Shown: positions 43,238-52,710, counted from the first letter of the stretch. The stretch: 64,000 nucleotides of DNA from Gordonia sp. 'Campus' (GCF_022206305.1 NZ_JAKOIW010000003.1:186001-250000); one strand, 5' to 3'. Notes: a model not told the origin generated them from the sequence alone. Numbers and translations are program-made.

Positions 43238-43594
43238 ATGGTTCCAGACGAGATCGCGTCCGCACCCGAGGACGCGTCGACAACGAACGGGGTTGTGCGC
43301 ATGCTCGAGATTCGCGGCCTGTCCAATGAGACGGTGGTTCTGGATGGTGAGTGGTTCGAGAAGCTCCGGGGCGGCACGTCGAAGACCCGGCTCCCGGCAT
43401 CGTCGTTCGTCTCCGCGGATGTGCAGGACATCGACCGACGGAAGAAGCTCTTCGGCAGCGAACGCGAGCAGCTGCTGCAGGTGACCTTCAGCTTCGACCG
43501 TCCACCGTTCGTCGGCCTGATGACGTCGGCGGACAATCGAAGCAAGGTCGAAGCACTGATCGCCGGACTCGAGGCCGCCCGCGACGCCAACTGA
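43238..43594 (+). CDS. Small protein, possibly DUF4429-like
   Basis: Up to 118 residues; the conserved-looking part begins LEIRGLSNETVVLDGEWFEKLRGGTSKTRLPASSFVSADVQDI, like short PH-like domains found in DUF4429 proteins, ending with a helix. The start is uncertain: ATG 43238 is used, while ATG 43301 sits just before the conserved block. Three bp separate it from the convergent MarR stop. Confidence 0.55.
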   Translation: MVPDEIASAPEDASTTNGVVRMLEIRGLSNETVVLDGEWFEKLRGGTSKTRLPASSFVSADVQDIDRRKKLFGSEREQLLQVTFSFDRPPFVGLMTSADNRSKVEALIAGLEAARDAN

Positions 43595-43597
43595 GAC

Positions 43598-44077
43598 CTA
43601 GGCGGGGCCGGCCTCTTCGCCACCGCGCGCGCGGTCCGGCACAGAGTTCTCGGTGCGTCGCTGCTGCGCGCGTATCAGCTCGAGCAGTAGCCGTCGCAGT
43701 TGCGGCTCCGACTCCCCGATGGCCGCGATCAGGTCGGGATCGGACCGCTCGCGTTCGAGTAGTGCGTGATACACATCCGTTCCCGCCTGCGTCGCGCTCA
43801 CATACTTGCGACGCTCATCACGCGAATCCACCTGCCGAAGCACATAACCCATACGTTCCAGCCGCTCGATGGTGCGGCTGGCCGTCTGATCGGTGACTCG
43901 TGCGTGCTTGGCGATCTCCCGCTGAGTCGCCGGGCCGGTCGACAGGACGTGCAGCACGACGAGACCGGCGCTGGAGATGTCGTACTCCCGCAGCACACCT
44001 TCCCAGGCGTGCTCGACCATCCGCGCCGCGGCCGACAAGAGGCGACCTGTCGGCCACCCATCCATCCCGTCGTTCAT
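43598..44077 (-). CDS. MarR-family regulator
   Basis: 159 residues with the MarR winged-helix fold: GLVVLHVLSTGPATQREIAKHARVTDQTASRTIERLERMGYVLRQVDSRDERRKYVSATQAG. The wing DSRDERRK is intact. It is divergent from an MMPL transporter across a perfect palindrome and probably represses both genes until a small, likely phenolic or lipophilic ligand binds. ATG 44077 has AGG 5-6 nt upstream. Confidence 0.9.
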   Translation of the reverse strand: MNDGMDGWPTGRLLSAAARMVEHAWEGVLREYDISSAGLVVLHVLSTGPATQREIAKHARVTDQTASRTIERLERMGYVLRQVDSRDERRKYVSATQAGTDVYHALLERERSDPDLIAAIGESEPQLRRLLLELIRAQQRRTENSVPDRARGGEEAGPA

Positions 44078-44120
44078 CTGACCTGCCGATTCCTTCTACT
44101 GCCCGACGCCGACTTGCATT

Positions 44121-44138
44121 TGTTCAGCCTGCTGAACA
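44121..44138. promoter_or_regulatory. MarR operator
   Basis: TGTTCAGC-CT-GCTGAACA is a perfect 18-bp palindrome midway between the divergent marR and MMPL genes. Size and symmetry fit a MarR dimer. Confidence 0.7.
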
Positions 44139-44184
44139 TCATGGTGCTGTCCGACGCCTGCCGCGAACAAGGAACGGAAGTCCT

Positions 44185-46332
44185 GTGAACTCACGCACCT
44201 CAGACCGACGCGTCAGTCGTCTGCGATGGATTCTGCCAGCACTGTTGATCATCGGTTGGCTGGCGGTGGGCGCTACGGGCGGACCGTTTGCCGGCAAACT
44301 CGGCGATGTGCAGGCCAACGACAACACGTCGTTCCTGCCGGCATCCGCAGAAGCGACCGAAGTGTCTCGTCTCGAAGCGGACTTCGTGAACTCCACCCAG
44401 ATCCCCGCCGTCGTCGTCGCCGAGCGTGGGTCCGGGATCACCGACGCCGACCTCGCGTTCGTCGCCGATGCCGTCGCCGAGGTGGCGGGCACCTCCGGCA
44501 TCGCCGAGCAGACGTCCCCACCCATCCGCTCCCAGGACGGCCAGGCGATCCAGATGATCGTGCCGGTCGACTCGGCCGGTGAGGTGTCGGAGAGCGTCGA
44601 AGCATTGCGCGAACCGCTGTCGTCCGGTGCGCCGGCGGGACTCTCGGTGTTCGTCACGGGACCTGCCGGTACCGCCGGGGACCTGACCACCGCCTTCGGC
44701 GGGATCGACGGTCTCCTCCTGCTGGTCGCAGGCGCGGTGGTGATCTTGATCCTCATCGTCGTCTACCGCAGTCCGATCCTGCCGTTCGTCGTGATCGTCT
44801 CGGCCGTGTTCGCACTCGGCCTGGCCAGTCTCCTCGTCTACGTCCTGGCGTCGAACGACATCATCACCCTGAACGGCCAGAGCCAGGGCATCCTGTTCAT
44901 CCTGGTGTTCGGCGCCGCAACGGATTACGCCCTTCTCCTGGTATCCCGGTATCGCGAGGAGCTCCGGCTCACCGACGACAAGTACCGGGCGATGAAGTCG
45001 GCATGGCGGGCCACGTTGGAGCCGGTTGCCGCTTCCGCGGGAACCGTCATCGCGGGCGTCCTGTGTCTGCTGCTGTCCGACCTCAACTCCAACCGGGGAC
45101 TCGGTCCGGTCGCCGCGATCGGTATCGCCGCGTCGTTCCTCGCCTCGATGACCTTCCTGCCCGCGGCCCTCACCCTGCTGGGCCGCACCGCGTTCTGGCC
45201 GAAACGACCCGTCGTCGATGCCGAATCCGCGCGACGCGACGACGGTCATCGATTCTGGGGTGCGCTGGCGTCCCGTATCGGTCGGCACCCCCGCCGGTTC
45301 TGGGTGGCGACCACCCTCCTTCTCGTCCTGTTCGCTCTGTTCCTCCCCCAGTTCCGTGCCGACGGTGTCGCACAGTCCGACACCTTCCTGCTCCCGGTGG
45401 AATCCCAGGAAGGGCAGCGGGTCCTGACCGCACACTTCGACGCCGGGGATGGTTCGCCGGCCGTCATCATCGCCAACGACGATGCGCTGCAGCAGGTCCG
45501 GTCCGCAGCCACCGGCGTCGAGGGAGTCGCAGAGGTCGCCCCGGTCGTCGAGCGCAACGGTGCCCCCACGACCGTCGACGGTCGAATCGCCCTGCAGGCC
45601 ACCCTGACCGATCCCGCCGACTCGCTGGCCGCCGAGGAGACCATCGAACGGCTACGCAGCGCGGTCCGCGGCGTCGACGGCGCCGACGCACTGGTGGGCG
45701 GCCCGACGGCCGTCGACCTCGACACCAAGACGACGGCGATTCACGACCGCAACCTGATCATCCCGATCGTCAGCCTCGTGGTGCTCCTGATCCTGTGTGC
45801 GCTGCTGCGCTCCATCGTCGCACCGGTGTTGCTCATGGCCACCGTGATCCTGTCCTTCGCTGCGACACTGGGCATCTCGTCGATCGTCTTCAATCACATC
45901 CTGGGATTCCCGGGCGCGGACCCGGTCGTCCCGCTGTTCGCGTTCGTCTTCCTCGTCGCGCTCGGCATCGACTACAACATCTTCCTGATGACCAGGGTTC
46001 GAGAAGAGGCCCTCCGGATCGGTACACGTCGAGGCGTGCTCCGCGGACTCACGGTCACCGGAGGTGTCATCACCTCCGCGGGTGTCGTTCTCGCCGCCAC
46101 GTTCTCGGCATTGGCGGTCATCCCGTTGATCTTCCTGGCGCAGATCGCCTTCATCGTCGCATTCGGGGTGCTGCTCGACGCCCTCATCGTCCGGACGCTC
46201 CTGGTCCCCGCGCTCGTCTATGACATCGGCCGTCCCGTCTGGTGGCCCAGTGCACTCGCGAAGCGGGGCGACGAGCCGGAGCAGGAGGCAACGACCGAAG
46301 CCACGACGGAGGAGGAGCAGCCCCGGGTGTGA
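44185..46332 (+). CDS. MMPL-family RND transporter
   Basis: 715 residues with two repeats of an extracytoplasmic domain and five- to six-helix bundles, the MMPL plan: first bundle from about residue 170 (LLLVAGAVVILILIVVYRSPILPF, FGAATDYALLLVSRYREEL), second from about 520 (HDRNLIIPIVSLVVLLILCALLRS, ALGIDYNIFLMTRVREE). The DY pairs of the proton relay are present. It probably exports a lipid or drug. GTG 44185 has GGAAG upstream. MarR control suggests inducible efflux. Confidence 0.92.
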   Translation: MNSRTSDRRVSRLRWILPALLIIGWLAVGATGGPFAGKLGDVQANDNTSFLPASAEATEVSRLEADFVNSTQIPAVVVAERGSGITDADLAFVADAVAEVAGTSGIAEQTSPPIRSQDGQAIQMIVPVDSAGEVSESVEALREPLSSGAPAGLSVFVTGPAGTAGDLTTAFGGIDGLLLLVAGAVVILILIVVYRSPILPFVVIVSAVFALGLASLLVYVLASNDIITLNGQSQGILFILVFGAATDYALLLVSRYREELRLTDDKYRAMKSAWRATLEPVAASAGTVIAGVLCLLLSDLNSNRGLGPVAAIGIAASFLASMTFLPAALTLLGRTAFWPKRPVVDAESARRDDGHRFWGALASRIGRHPRRFWVATTLLLVLFALFLPQFRADGVAQSDTFLLPVESQEGQRVLTAHFDAGDGSPAVIIANDDALQQVRSAATGVEGVAEVAPVVERNGAPTTVDGRIALQATLTDPADSLAAEETIERLRSAVRGVDGADALVGGPTAVDLDTKTTAIHDRNLIIPIVSLVVLLILCALLRSIVAPVLLMATVILSFAATLGISSIVFNHILGFPGADPVVPLFAFVFLVALGIDYNIFLMTRVREEALRIGTRRGVLRGLTVTGGVITSAGVVLAATFSALAVIPLIFLAQIAFIVAFGVLLDALIVRTLLVPALVYDIGRPVWWPSALAKRGDEPEQEATTEATTEEEQPRV

Positions 46333-46360
46333 GGCAAGCTCGGGGCCCCGACGCATTAGG

Positions 46361-47644
46361 TCAGGTCTCGGTCGCCTCGACAGGGCTCCGGCGTCGCCGG
46401 ACCACCCCGGTAGCCACACCGATGACGGCACCGACGGCGAGCACGATCGCCGAGGCGTAGGGCAGCGCATTGTCGACCGCACCCACGACGAGCACGACCG
46501 GAATGACCAACGCGGGCCACGGGATCACAGTCTTCCAGTTGCCGGAGCTCCACCCGAGAATCGAGCAGACCCCGACGGTGAAGAGAGCGATCCCGCCGCA
46601 CAGGATCCATCGGCCGGCCGGCTCCAGCTCGCCGATCGGGTGGATCACGTACTGCTCGATGCCCACTCCCAGGAGCGCGGCACCCAGGGTGAGCGGCAGG
46701 TGACCGTAGATGTACCCGTCGGCCCGCCCACTGCCCACTGCACTGTCGTCCTCCTGGATCTCGACCTTGGCCTCGGCCCCACCGATGTCGAAGTACATCC
46801 ACCAGACGGAGGCGGCGATCGTGAACCCCAGGGCCGCCACCGCGGTCGACGACCACGCCCAGTGACTGTCTTTCATGCCGAGCACGATGGCCGAGATCGA
46901 CTCGCCGAGAACCAAGATGACGAACAGGCCGAAGCGCTCCGGAAGGTGTTCGAGGTGAAGCGGCACGTCCGGGCCCCAGCGCGTCGCGGCGAAGGGCGCC
47001 ACCGCCTCCACGAGAATGCCCGCCGCCCACAGGATGTACGTGACCGGTGACGGCGTGAAGAGCGAGACCGTCCAGATCAGCGCACTCACGATGGTCGCCG
47101 CCAGATAGATGTCAACCGTCACCCGCACCTCGACGATGTGCCGCCACGCCCGGAAGTACAACGCCGCCAGGATGATCCGGGTCGCGATGTAACCCACCCC
47201 GAACGCCACTGTGCCGTCACCCCCGATCGCGGTCGCGGCGCCCGCGGCCATCACCGCGACCGCGAATGTCGCGGCCAGCTTGAGGACCCGGTAGATCACG
47301 TCGTTGGTGTCGAATCGATTGGCGTACAGCGTGGTGGTCACCCATGACCACCACGTGACGACGAACAGTCCGGCGAACTCGCCGACGCCGCGCCAGCCCA
47401 TGTTGTCCGTGAGCGCCAGAGCCAGCTGGTGGATGACCAGAACATAGGCGAGATCGAAGAACAACTCGAGCCTGGTGGCAGCCCGGTCCTCTTCCACTCG
47501 CAACCGGGGAGGCTCGATGAGGGGGGCTCGCTGGCCCGCCCCGCTCTCGTCCTCGGCGACCCGGACGTCGGCGGGTTCACCGGCGCCACCTGCGGCGTCG
47601 TCATGCCCGTCGTCCGGCGGCGACTCCGTACTCTCACCCATCAT
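46361..47644 (-). CDS. Low temperature requirement A (LtrA) family membrane protein
   Basis: 427 residues. A charged N-terminus is followed by VEEDRAATRLELFFDLAYVLVIHQLA, the LtrA hallmark, then HLPERFGLFVILVLGESISAIV and about ten helices. Its biochemical role is unknown; it was named from a Listeria cold-sensitive mutant. The start is ATG 47644 or 47641. It lies 161 bp downstream of the thiolase gene on the same strand and may share its transcript. Confidence 0.87.
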   Translation of the reverse strand: MMGESTESPPDDGHDDAAGGAGEPADVRVAEDESGAGQRAPLIEPPRLRVEEDRAATRLELFFDLAYVLVIHQLALALTDNMGWRGVGEFAGLFVVTWWSWVTTTLYANRFDTNDVIYRVLKLAATFAVAVMAAGAATAIGGDGTVAFGVGYIATRIILAALYFRAWRHIVEVRVTVDIYLAATIVSALIWTVSLFTPSPVTYILWAAGILVEAVAPFAATRWGPDVPLHLEHLPERFGLFVILVLGESISAIVLGMKDSHWAWSSTAVAALGFTIAASVWWMYFDIGGAEAKVEIQEDDSAVGSGRADGYIYGHLPLTLGAALLGVGIEQYVIHPIGELEPAGRWILCGGIALFTVGVCSILGWSSGNWKTVIPWPALVIPVVLVVGAVDNALPYASAIVLAVGAVIGVATGVVRRRRSPVEATET

Positions 47645-47805
47645 CGGCGTCCCATCCTCGACCTGGCGGTCTCGTCCGCGATCCGGCGTGCCCCGCGGGC
47701 GTGGCCGCGTCCGGGCGCTGCCTCGTCGGTGCACTCCGGTACCCCACCGCGGCAACCCCCAAACGGGAGGACGGCGCTGACGGAGGGGGCCGGGCACCAC
47801 GCGGC

Positions 47806-48981
47806 CTAGGAGGCGAGCCGTTCGTAGATCGTGGTGTTGGCCAGACCGCCGGCCTCGCACATCGTCTGCAGCAGGTAGCGCCCGCCTCGCTGCTCGAGCG
47901 CGTGGAGACCGGTGGTGGCCAGCCGAGCGCCACTGGCCCCGAGGGGGTGCCCCAGAGCTATCGCGCCGCCGTGCACATTGACCTTGTCGAGATCGACACC
48001 GAACTCCTGAGACCACGCCAGCACGACCGGAGCGAACGCCTCGTTCACCTCGAACAGGTCGATGTCGCCGATGTCGAGGCCGCTGCGCGCGAGCGCCTTC
48101 CGCGTGGCGGGGATGATTCCGGTCAGCATCAGGAGCGGATCGTCGCCTGCGACCGCGATGGTGTGCACCCGCGCGCGTGGTCGCAGGCCGAGTTCAGCCG
48201 CCTTCTCCTCACTCATCACGAGGACCGCGGCCGAGCCGTCGCTGATCTGGCTGGCGTTGGCCGCCGTGATCTGCCAATTGATTTCCGGGAACCGCCGGGC
48301 CATCGCCTCGTCGTGGTAGGCGGGGCGCAGAGCACTCAGCGCATCGAGGGTGCTGCCGACACGGATCCCCTCGTCGGCATGCAGGCCGGCCACAGCCACT
48401 AACTCGTCGTCGAAGAGTCCGTTCTTCGCCGCAGTCGCGGCCCGCTCATGCGAACGCAGCGAGAACTCGTCCATCGCGCGCCGCGAGATGCCCCACCGGG
48501 CGGCGATCAGTTCGGCCGAGATGCCCTGTCCGACCAACCCTTCGGGGTATCGCTCGTCGAACGCCCGACCGTTGAGGTCGGCGGTACCGAATGCTGCCGA
48601 TCCCATCGGGACCCGCGACATGGACTCGACGCCCGCGGCGACCACCACGTCGTAGGTGCCGGCGATGATGCCCTGCGCGGCGAATGCGATCGCCTGCTGC
48701 CCACTGCCACACTGCCGATCGACCGACACCCCGGGCACCGACTCGGGATACCCGGCCGCGAGCAGTGCGCGGCGGGCGATGTTGACGCTCTGCTCGCCCA
48801 CCTGACTGACGACGCCGGTGATCACGTCGTCGATCACCCCGGGGTCGATCCCGGTACGGTCCACGATCGCCCGGAGGCTGTGCGCCAGCAGATCCACCGG
48901 GTGCACGTCGTGGAGCGCGCCGGTCGCCTTTCCCTTGCCGATGGGTGTCCGTACCGCGTCGACGATGACCGCAGACCTCAT
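47806..48981 (-). CDS. Thiolase (acetyl-CoA C-acyltransferase)
   Basis: 391 residues of a degradative thiolase: nucleophile in [37 protein letters not shown] with the catalytic His, and [15 protein letters not shown] with the acid/base Cys. It should cleave 3-ketoacyl-CoA in beta-oxidation. ATG 48981 has AGGAGG 8 nt upstream. It is divergent from the HxlR gene and probably controlled by it. Confidence 0.93.
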   Translation of the reverse strand: MRSAVIVDAVRTPIGKGKATGALHDVHPVDLLAHSLRAIVDRTGIDPGVIDDVITGVVSQVGEQSVNIARRALLAAGYPESVPGVSVDRQCGSGQQAIAFAAQGIIAGTYDVVVAAGVESMSRVPMGSAAFGTADLNGRAFDERYPEGLVGQGISAELIAARWGISRRAMDEFSLRSHERAATAAKNGLFDDELVAVAGLHADEGIRVGSTLDALSALRPAYHDEAMARRFPEINWQITAANASQISDGSAAVLVMSEEKAAELGLRPRARVHTIAVAGDDPLLMLTGIIPATRKALARSGLDIGDIDLFEVNEAFAPVVLAWSQEFGVDLDKVNVHGGAIALGHPLGASGARLATTGLHALEQRGGRYLLQTMCEAGGLANTTIYERLAS

Positions 48982-49031
48982 GACTGAACCTCCTCGTGAC
49001 CGGTCGGTCTCGAGGACCGACCCGAACCGCG

Positions 49032-49047
49032 GCTGACTTTTGTCAGC
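49032..49047. promoter_or_regulatory. Accessory inverted repeat in the thiolase/HxlR region
   Basis: GCTGAC-TTTT-GTCAGC adjoins the larger repeat at 49047-49077 and shares its TGAC/GTCA half-sites. Confidence 0.45.
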
Positions 49048-49077
49048 CATAGTCAGATGTCTACGCTCTGACTATGG
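49047..49077. promoter_or_regulatory. HxlR operator
   Basis: CCATAGTCAGA-N9-TCTGACTATGG, perfect 11-bp arms, between divergent thiolase and hxlR. Another AGTCAG half-site follows at 49087-49092, so several TGACT/AGTCA motifs cluster here. Confidence 0.7.
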
Positions 49078-49093
49078 TCATGTCAAGTCAGGC

Positions 49094-49099
49094 TAGAAT
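49094..49099 (+). promoter_or_regulatory. -10 element of hxlR
   Basis: TAGAAT, then 6 nt, then ATG 49106; no Shine-Dalgarno. Confidence 0.6.
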
Positions 49100-49105
49100 G
49101 GGCTC

Positions 49106-49618
49106 ATGATGCACCTGAAGGGACCACTCGCCGAGCGGGACAGCTGGCAGGCGACCGGCTGTTCGATCGCCAAGGCGATCGACCTCATCGGGACCCGATC
49201 GGCCATCCTGATCCTCCGCGAGGCGTTTTACGGGGCAACCAGATTCGACCAGTTCAGTCGACGCGTCGGGATCACCGACGCAGTGGCGTCGGCCCGTCTC
49301 AAAGAGCTCACCGAGGCGGGAGTCTTCGTGAAGGCGCCCTACCGCGACGCGGGTCAGCGCGAACGGTACGAGTACCGGTTGACCGACATGGGCCGCGATC
49401 TGTTCCCGGTGGTGATGTCGTTGATGCAGTGGGGGAACAAGCACCTCCAGCCTGACGGCGCGCCCCTGACCCTGACCGACAGATCGCGCAACCCGGTGCA
49501 TGTCGGTGTCGTCGCCGACCCGTCGACGATGCTCGCACCCGAAGACGTCGAGGTGCGCATCACCCGACCCCGAAGGCCGCACAAGGCGGCAGCGGGACAC
49601 GAAGAGGCTGACGGGTGA
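49106..49618 (+). CDS. HxlR-family regulator
   Basis: 170 residues with the HxlR winged helix: CSIAKAIDLIGTRSAILILREAFYGATRFDQFSRRVGITDAVASARLKELTEAGVF and the wing RDAGQRERYEYRLTDMG. HxlR proteins respond to redox or electrophile stress, often through an N-terminal Cys; C19 precedes the HTH here. ATG 49106 is leaderless by position. Its TGA overlaps the next GTG (GTGA), coupling it to the Imm-5-like gene. Confidence 0.9.
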   Translation: MMHLKGPLAERDSWQATGCSIAKAIDLIGTRSAILILREAFYGATRFDQFSRRVGITDAVASARLKELTEAGVFVKAPYRDAGQRERYEYRLTDMGRDLFPVVMSLMQWGNKHLQPDGAPLTLTDRSRNPVHVGVVADPSTMLAPEDVEVRITRPRRPHKAAAGHEEADG

Positions 49619-50133
49619 TCCTCCCGAAGGTGCTCGACCCCCGGTTGGTGACCATCCGACGCGGAGGGTCGCTCACCGACATCGACCATCACCTGCTCGC
49701 GCTGTGGGCGGCCGCCTGTGCGGAGCACGTACTGCCACTCTTCGAAGCCGTGCGCCCGGATGACCCCCGCCCGCGCGAGGCCCTCGCCGCCGTTCGTGGG
49801 TGGACGCGCGGTGAGATCAAGATGATGGACGCGCGCGCGGCAGGCGGGCACGCGATGGGGGCCGCGCGCGATCTCCGGGGAGCCGCGCGCTTCGCCGCCT
49901 ATGCGTCAGGCCAGGCAGCGGTCACCGCGCACGTGGCCTCCCACGACCTCGGTGCGGCGGCGTACGCGATCAAAGCGGTCCGTGCCGCAACCACGGAGAC
50001 TTCGAACTCCCGCGAGGCCGGCCGACGCGAATGCCGTTGGCAGCGAGACCAACTCCCGCCTGCGATACGGGACCTCGTGCTCGAGGACCAACAGCTCCGA
50101 AACGAGTTGTGCTGGTCGGTGTTCGACGACTGA
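49615..50133 (+). CDS. Imm-5-like putative immunity protein
   Basis: 172 residues with the all-helical Imm-5-like pattern: PRLVTIRRGGSLTDIDHHLLALWAAACAEHVLPLFEAVRPDDPRPREALAAVRGW, GEIKMMDARAAGGHAMGAARD and QAAVTAHVASHDLGAAAYAIKAVRAA. The family label comes from polymorphic toxin studies; here no toxin gene is adjacent. It is translationally coupled to hxlR, so it may serve another role. GTG start at 49615. Confidence 0.82.
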   Translation: MILPKVLDPRLVTIRRGGSLTDIDHHLLALWAAACAEHVLPLFEAVRPDDPRPREALAAVRGWTRGEIKMMDARAAGGHAMGAARDLRGAARFAAYASGQAAVTAHVASHDLGAAAYAIKAVRAATTETSNSREAGRRECRWQRDQLPPAIRDLVLEDQQLRNELCWSVFDD

Positions 50134-50315
50134 CAACGACCTCCCACCTGCGCGATTCGTTACCGGCCGCGTAGGCCTGCTAGTGTGGCAATCACGTTCA
50201 CGCGGTGCTGTAACCCGCTTGTTGAGCCAGAGGCCGGGGCGCTTACAGGAACCCCCGGTCTTGTCCAAACTTCCACCTCACCCGTCGGCCCGGTTGATGC
50301 GAGGCCGCGTGGGGT

Positions 50316-51074
50316 ATGCCCGCCACCATGACTCTTCATCGTGACGTCGTGCCCGGCATCCACCGCCTGGAGTACGCGCACACCAACCAGTATCTGGTCG
50401 AGAACGGGGATCGGCTGGTTCTCATCGACGCCGGCCTCCCCCGCTCATACCCGGCGCTGGTCTCCGCCATCCGCGAGCTGGGCCGCGACACCGACGCGGT
50501 CTCCGACCTGATCATCACGCACGGTCACTTCGACCATGTCGGCACCGCGCGTCGACTGGCGAAAGAGTGGCATCTGCCGGTTCACGTGCACGACGCCGAT
50601 GCGTGGTTGGCGTCTCACCCCTATCGTTACGCACACCAGAACCTGACGCGTTTCGGTGTGCCGCTGCGCAACCCGCGATCACTGGCAGTGCTGGGACGGA
50701 TGACGATCGCCGGCGCGCTCGCGGTCCGCGGCGTCGACCCGTCCACCATCACCCGATTCGGCGACGATGCCGTACTTCCCGGCGGCGCAGCGGTGATCGC
50801 GACGCCGGGACACACGTTCGGCCACGTGTCGCTGCACTTTCCCGAGCGGAATGCGGTCATCGCCGGAGACGCCCTGGTGACGCTCGACCCGTACACGGCC
50901 GCCACCGGACCGCGGATGATCGCCGGATCGGCAACCGCCGACCTGGAGCGTAACCGCTCGTCCCTCGACGCCCTCGCGGCCACCGGGGCGGACACGCTCC
51001 TGCCCGGGCACGGTGTGCCCTGGCATCACGGCGTGGCCGTGGCCGTCGAACGCGCGCGCGGCACCGACGGCTGA
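50316..51074 (+). CDS. MBL-fold metallo-hydrolase
   Basis: 252 residues of the metallo-beta-lactamase fold: THGHFDH (HxHxDH metal motif), TPGHTFGHVSLHF and LPGHGVPW, with the C-terminal His. It is a generic two-metal hydrolase such as a glyoxalase II or lactonase-like enzyme; substrate unknown. ATG 50316 is used, with ATG 50328 in frame. A strong bidirectional hairpin follows. Confidence 0.87.
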   Translation: MPATMTLHRDVVPGIHRLEYAHTNQYLVENGDRLVLIDAGLPRSYPALVSAIRELGRDTDAVSDLIITHGHFDHVGTARRLAKEWHLPVHVHDADAWLASHPYRYAHQNLTRFGVPLRNPRSLAVLGRMTIAGALAVRGVDPSTITRFGDDAVLPGGAAVIATPGHTFGHVSLHFPERNAVIAGDALVTLDPYTAATGPRMIAGSATADLERNRSSLDALAATGADTLLPGHGVPWHHGVAVAVERARGTDG

Positions 51075-51107
51075 CGGGTAGCGTCTGCGGCCACCGCGTC
51101 TACTGCC

Positions 51108-51141
51108 CGACGGGCCGGCACACCTAGGTGCCGGCCCGTCG
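51108..51141. terminator. Bidirectional terminator
   Basis: Perfect 14-bp GC-rich arms (CGACGGGCCGGCAC at 51108-51121) with loop ACCTAG, between the converging MBL and aldehyde dehydrogenase genes. Confidence 0.8.
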
Positions 51142-51169
51142 ATTCGTCCTCACAGTGAGGGCGGACAAC

Positions 51170-52546
51170 TCATTTCGCTGCGGTACGACGCAGCTTCGTG
51201 TTGACGAACTCGCCCATTCCCCAACGCCCGAGTTCGCGTCCGTAGCCCGATCGCTTCACCCCGCCGAAGGGAAGACCGGGCAACGTCGTGCCGTGTTCGT
51301 TGACGTAGGCCATGCCGACCTCGAGTCGGTCCGCCACCTTCTCGGCTTTGGCGATGTCGTCGCTCCACACCGAGCCACTGAGGCCGAACTCGACATCATT
51401 GGCGAGGGCGACGGCCTCGTCGGCTGAGGCCACCCTGTAGATCATCGCGACCGGCCCGAAGATCTCCTCGGAGTAGGCGTCCATGTCAGGGGTGATGTCG
51501 GTCAGAACGGTCGGGGCGTAGAAGGCGCCGTCGCGGTCGAGTGGTTTTCCGCCGGTTCGCAGCGTGGCGCCCTGTTCCACCGCGGTGTCGACCTGCTCGG
51601 CCACCGTGTCACGCGCCGAGAGCGAGGACAACGGACCCATCCGCGTGGACGAGTCCGCGGGGTCGCCCACCGCGGTCGCCTCGAACTGCTTCACCACACC
51701 GTCGACGAACTCGTCGTACAGCTCGTCGATCACGATGAACCGCTTCGGCGAGTTGCACGCCTGCCCCGCGTTCGAGAGTCGCGCTCTTGCCGCGATGGTG
51801 GTGGTGCGCTCCATGTCGTCGGAATCGAGCAGGATGAACGGATCCGACCCGCCCAATTCGAGCACCGACTTCTTCAGGTTCTCGGCCGCGACCTTCGCCA
51901 CGGCGGCGCCCGCCTTCTCGCTGCCGGTGAGTGACACACCACGAATCGCGTTGTGGGCCAGTAGCTCCGCGACCTGGTCACTACTCGCGTAGGTGTTGAT
52001 GTACACGTCCTCGGGCACACCGGCGTCATGGAGGATGTCGGCCATGAGAGCGGACGACGCCGCACAGATCGAGGCGTGCTTGAGGATGACGGTGTTACCG
52101 GCGAGCAGGTTGGGGGCGACGAAGCGCGCCACCTGGTAGTAGGGATAGTTCCACGGCATCACCCCGACCAGTGGCCCGATCGGCGCGACCTGAACGAGGG
52201 ATTCCTCCGCGCCCTGCGGATCGAGGGCCTCCGGGGCGAGTAGATCGGGGCCGTGCTCGGCGTACCAGCGGTAGATGTCGGCGGCCAGCTGCACCTCCCC
52301 CGCTGCCTCCTTCGCCGGCTTGCCCATCTCGGTGGTGATGACCGACGCGAGTTCCTCGGCCCGTTCCTCGTAGAGGTCGGCGGTCCGCGACAGCGTCGCC
52401 GCCCGCTCGGCGGGCGTGGTGCTCCGCCAGTCGTCGAACGCCGCCAGCGAGCGATCGGCGAGACCCGCGACCTCACTGTCCTGGAGGCCGGGGAATTCCT
52501 TCTCGGTCGTACCGGTGGTCGGATTCGCGGTCACATATGTGCTCAC
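51170..52546 (-). CDS. NAD(P)-dependent aldehyde dehydrogenase (succinate-semialdehyde type)
   Basis: 458 residues with the ALDH motifs PLVGVMPWNYPYYQVAR, the catalytic Glu in LELGGSDPF, the nucleophile Cys in NAGQACNSPKRF and EEIFGPVAMIYR. Sequence and length are like GabD1-type succinate-semialdehyde dehydrogenases, but the substrate cannot be fixed. GTG 52546 has AGG 7 nt upstream and gives STYVTANPTTG. Confidence 0.9.
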   Translation of the reverse strand: MSTYVTANPTTGTTEKEFPGLQDSEVAGLADRSLAAFDDWRSTTPAERAATLSRTADLYEERAEELASVITTEMGKPAKEAAGEVQLAADIYRWYAEHGPDLLAPEALDPQGAEESLVQVAPIGPLVGVMPWNYPYYQVARFVAPNLLAGNTVILKHASICAASSALMADILHDAGVPEDVYINTYASSDQVAELLAHNAIRGVSLTGSEKAGAAVAKVAAENLKKSVLELGGSDPFILLDSDDMERTTTIAARARLSNAGQACNSPKRFIVIDELYDEFVDGVVKQFEATAVGDPADSSTRMGPLSSLSARDTVAEQVDTAVEQGATLRTGGKPLDRDGAFYAPTVLTDITPDMDAYSEEIFGPVAMIYRVASADEAVALANDVEFGLSGSVWSDDIAKAEKVADRLEVGMAYVNEHGTTLPGLPFGGVKRSGYGRELGRWGMGEFVNTKLRRTAAK

Positions 52547-52565
52547 AGAGCACCTGCCTTCCTGT

Positions 52566-52597
52566 GTCGTTCGATCCCGAAAGTCGTTCGATCCCGA
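52566..52597 (-). repeat. Tandem 15-bp direct repeat upstream of aldehyde dehydrogenase
   Basis: Two exact copies of GTCGTTCGATCCCGA separated by AA, 20 bp upstream of the aldehyde dehydrogenase start, in its 5' leader or promoter. Confidence 0.6.
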
Positions 52598-52710
52598 CTG
52601 TGCGCAGCCCGGAGACGATCGGGTACCCGTGACCCGAGGCGACAAACACCGGCACCGTCCGCCGACGAGCACCTGGCCCGATCCGGCGATCGCGATGGCG
52701 TCGTCACCTC

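Noticed and set aside
44200-45435. Long minus-strand frame inside the MMPL gene
   Set aside because: Gln/Asp/Arg-rich shadow of a membrane protein on the opposite strand.
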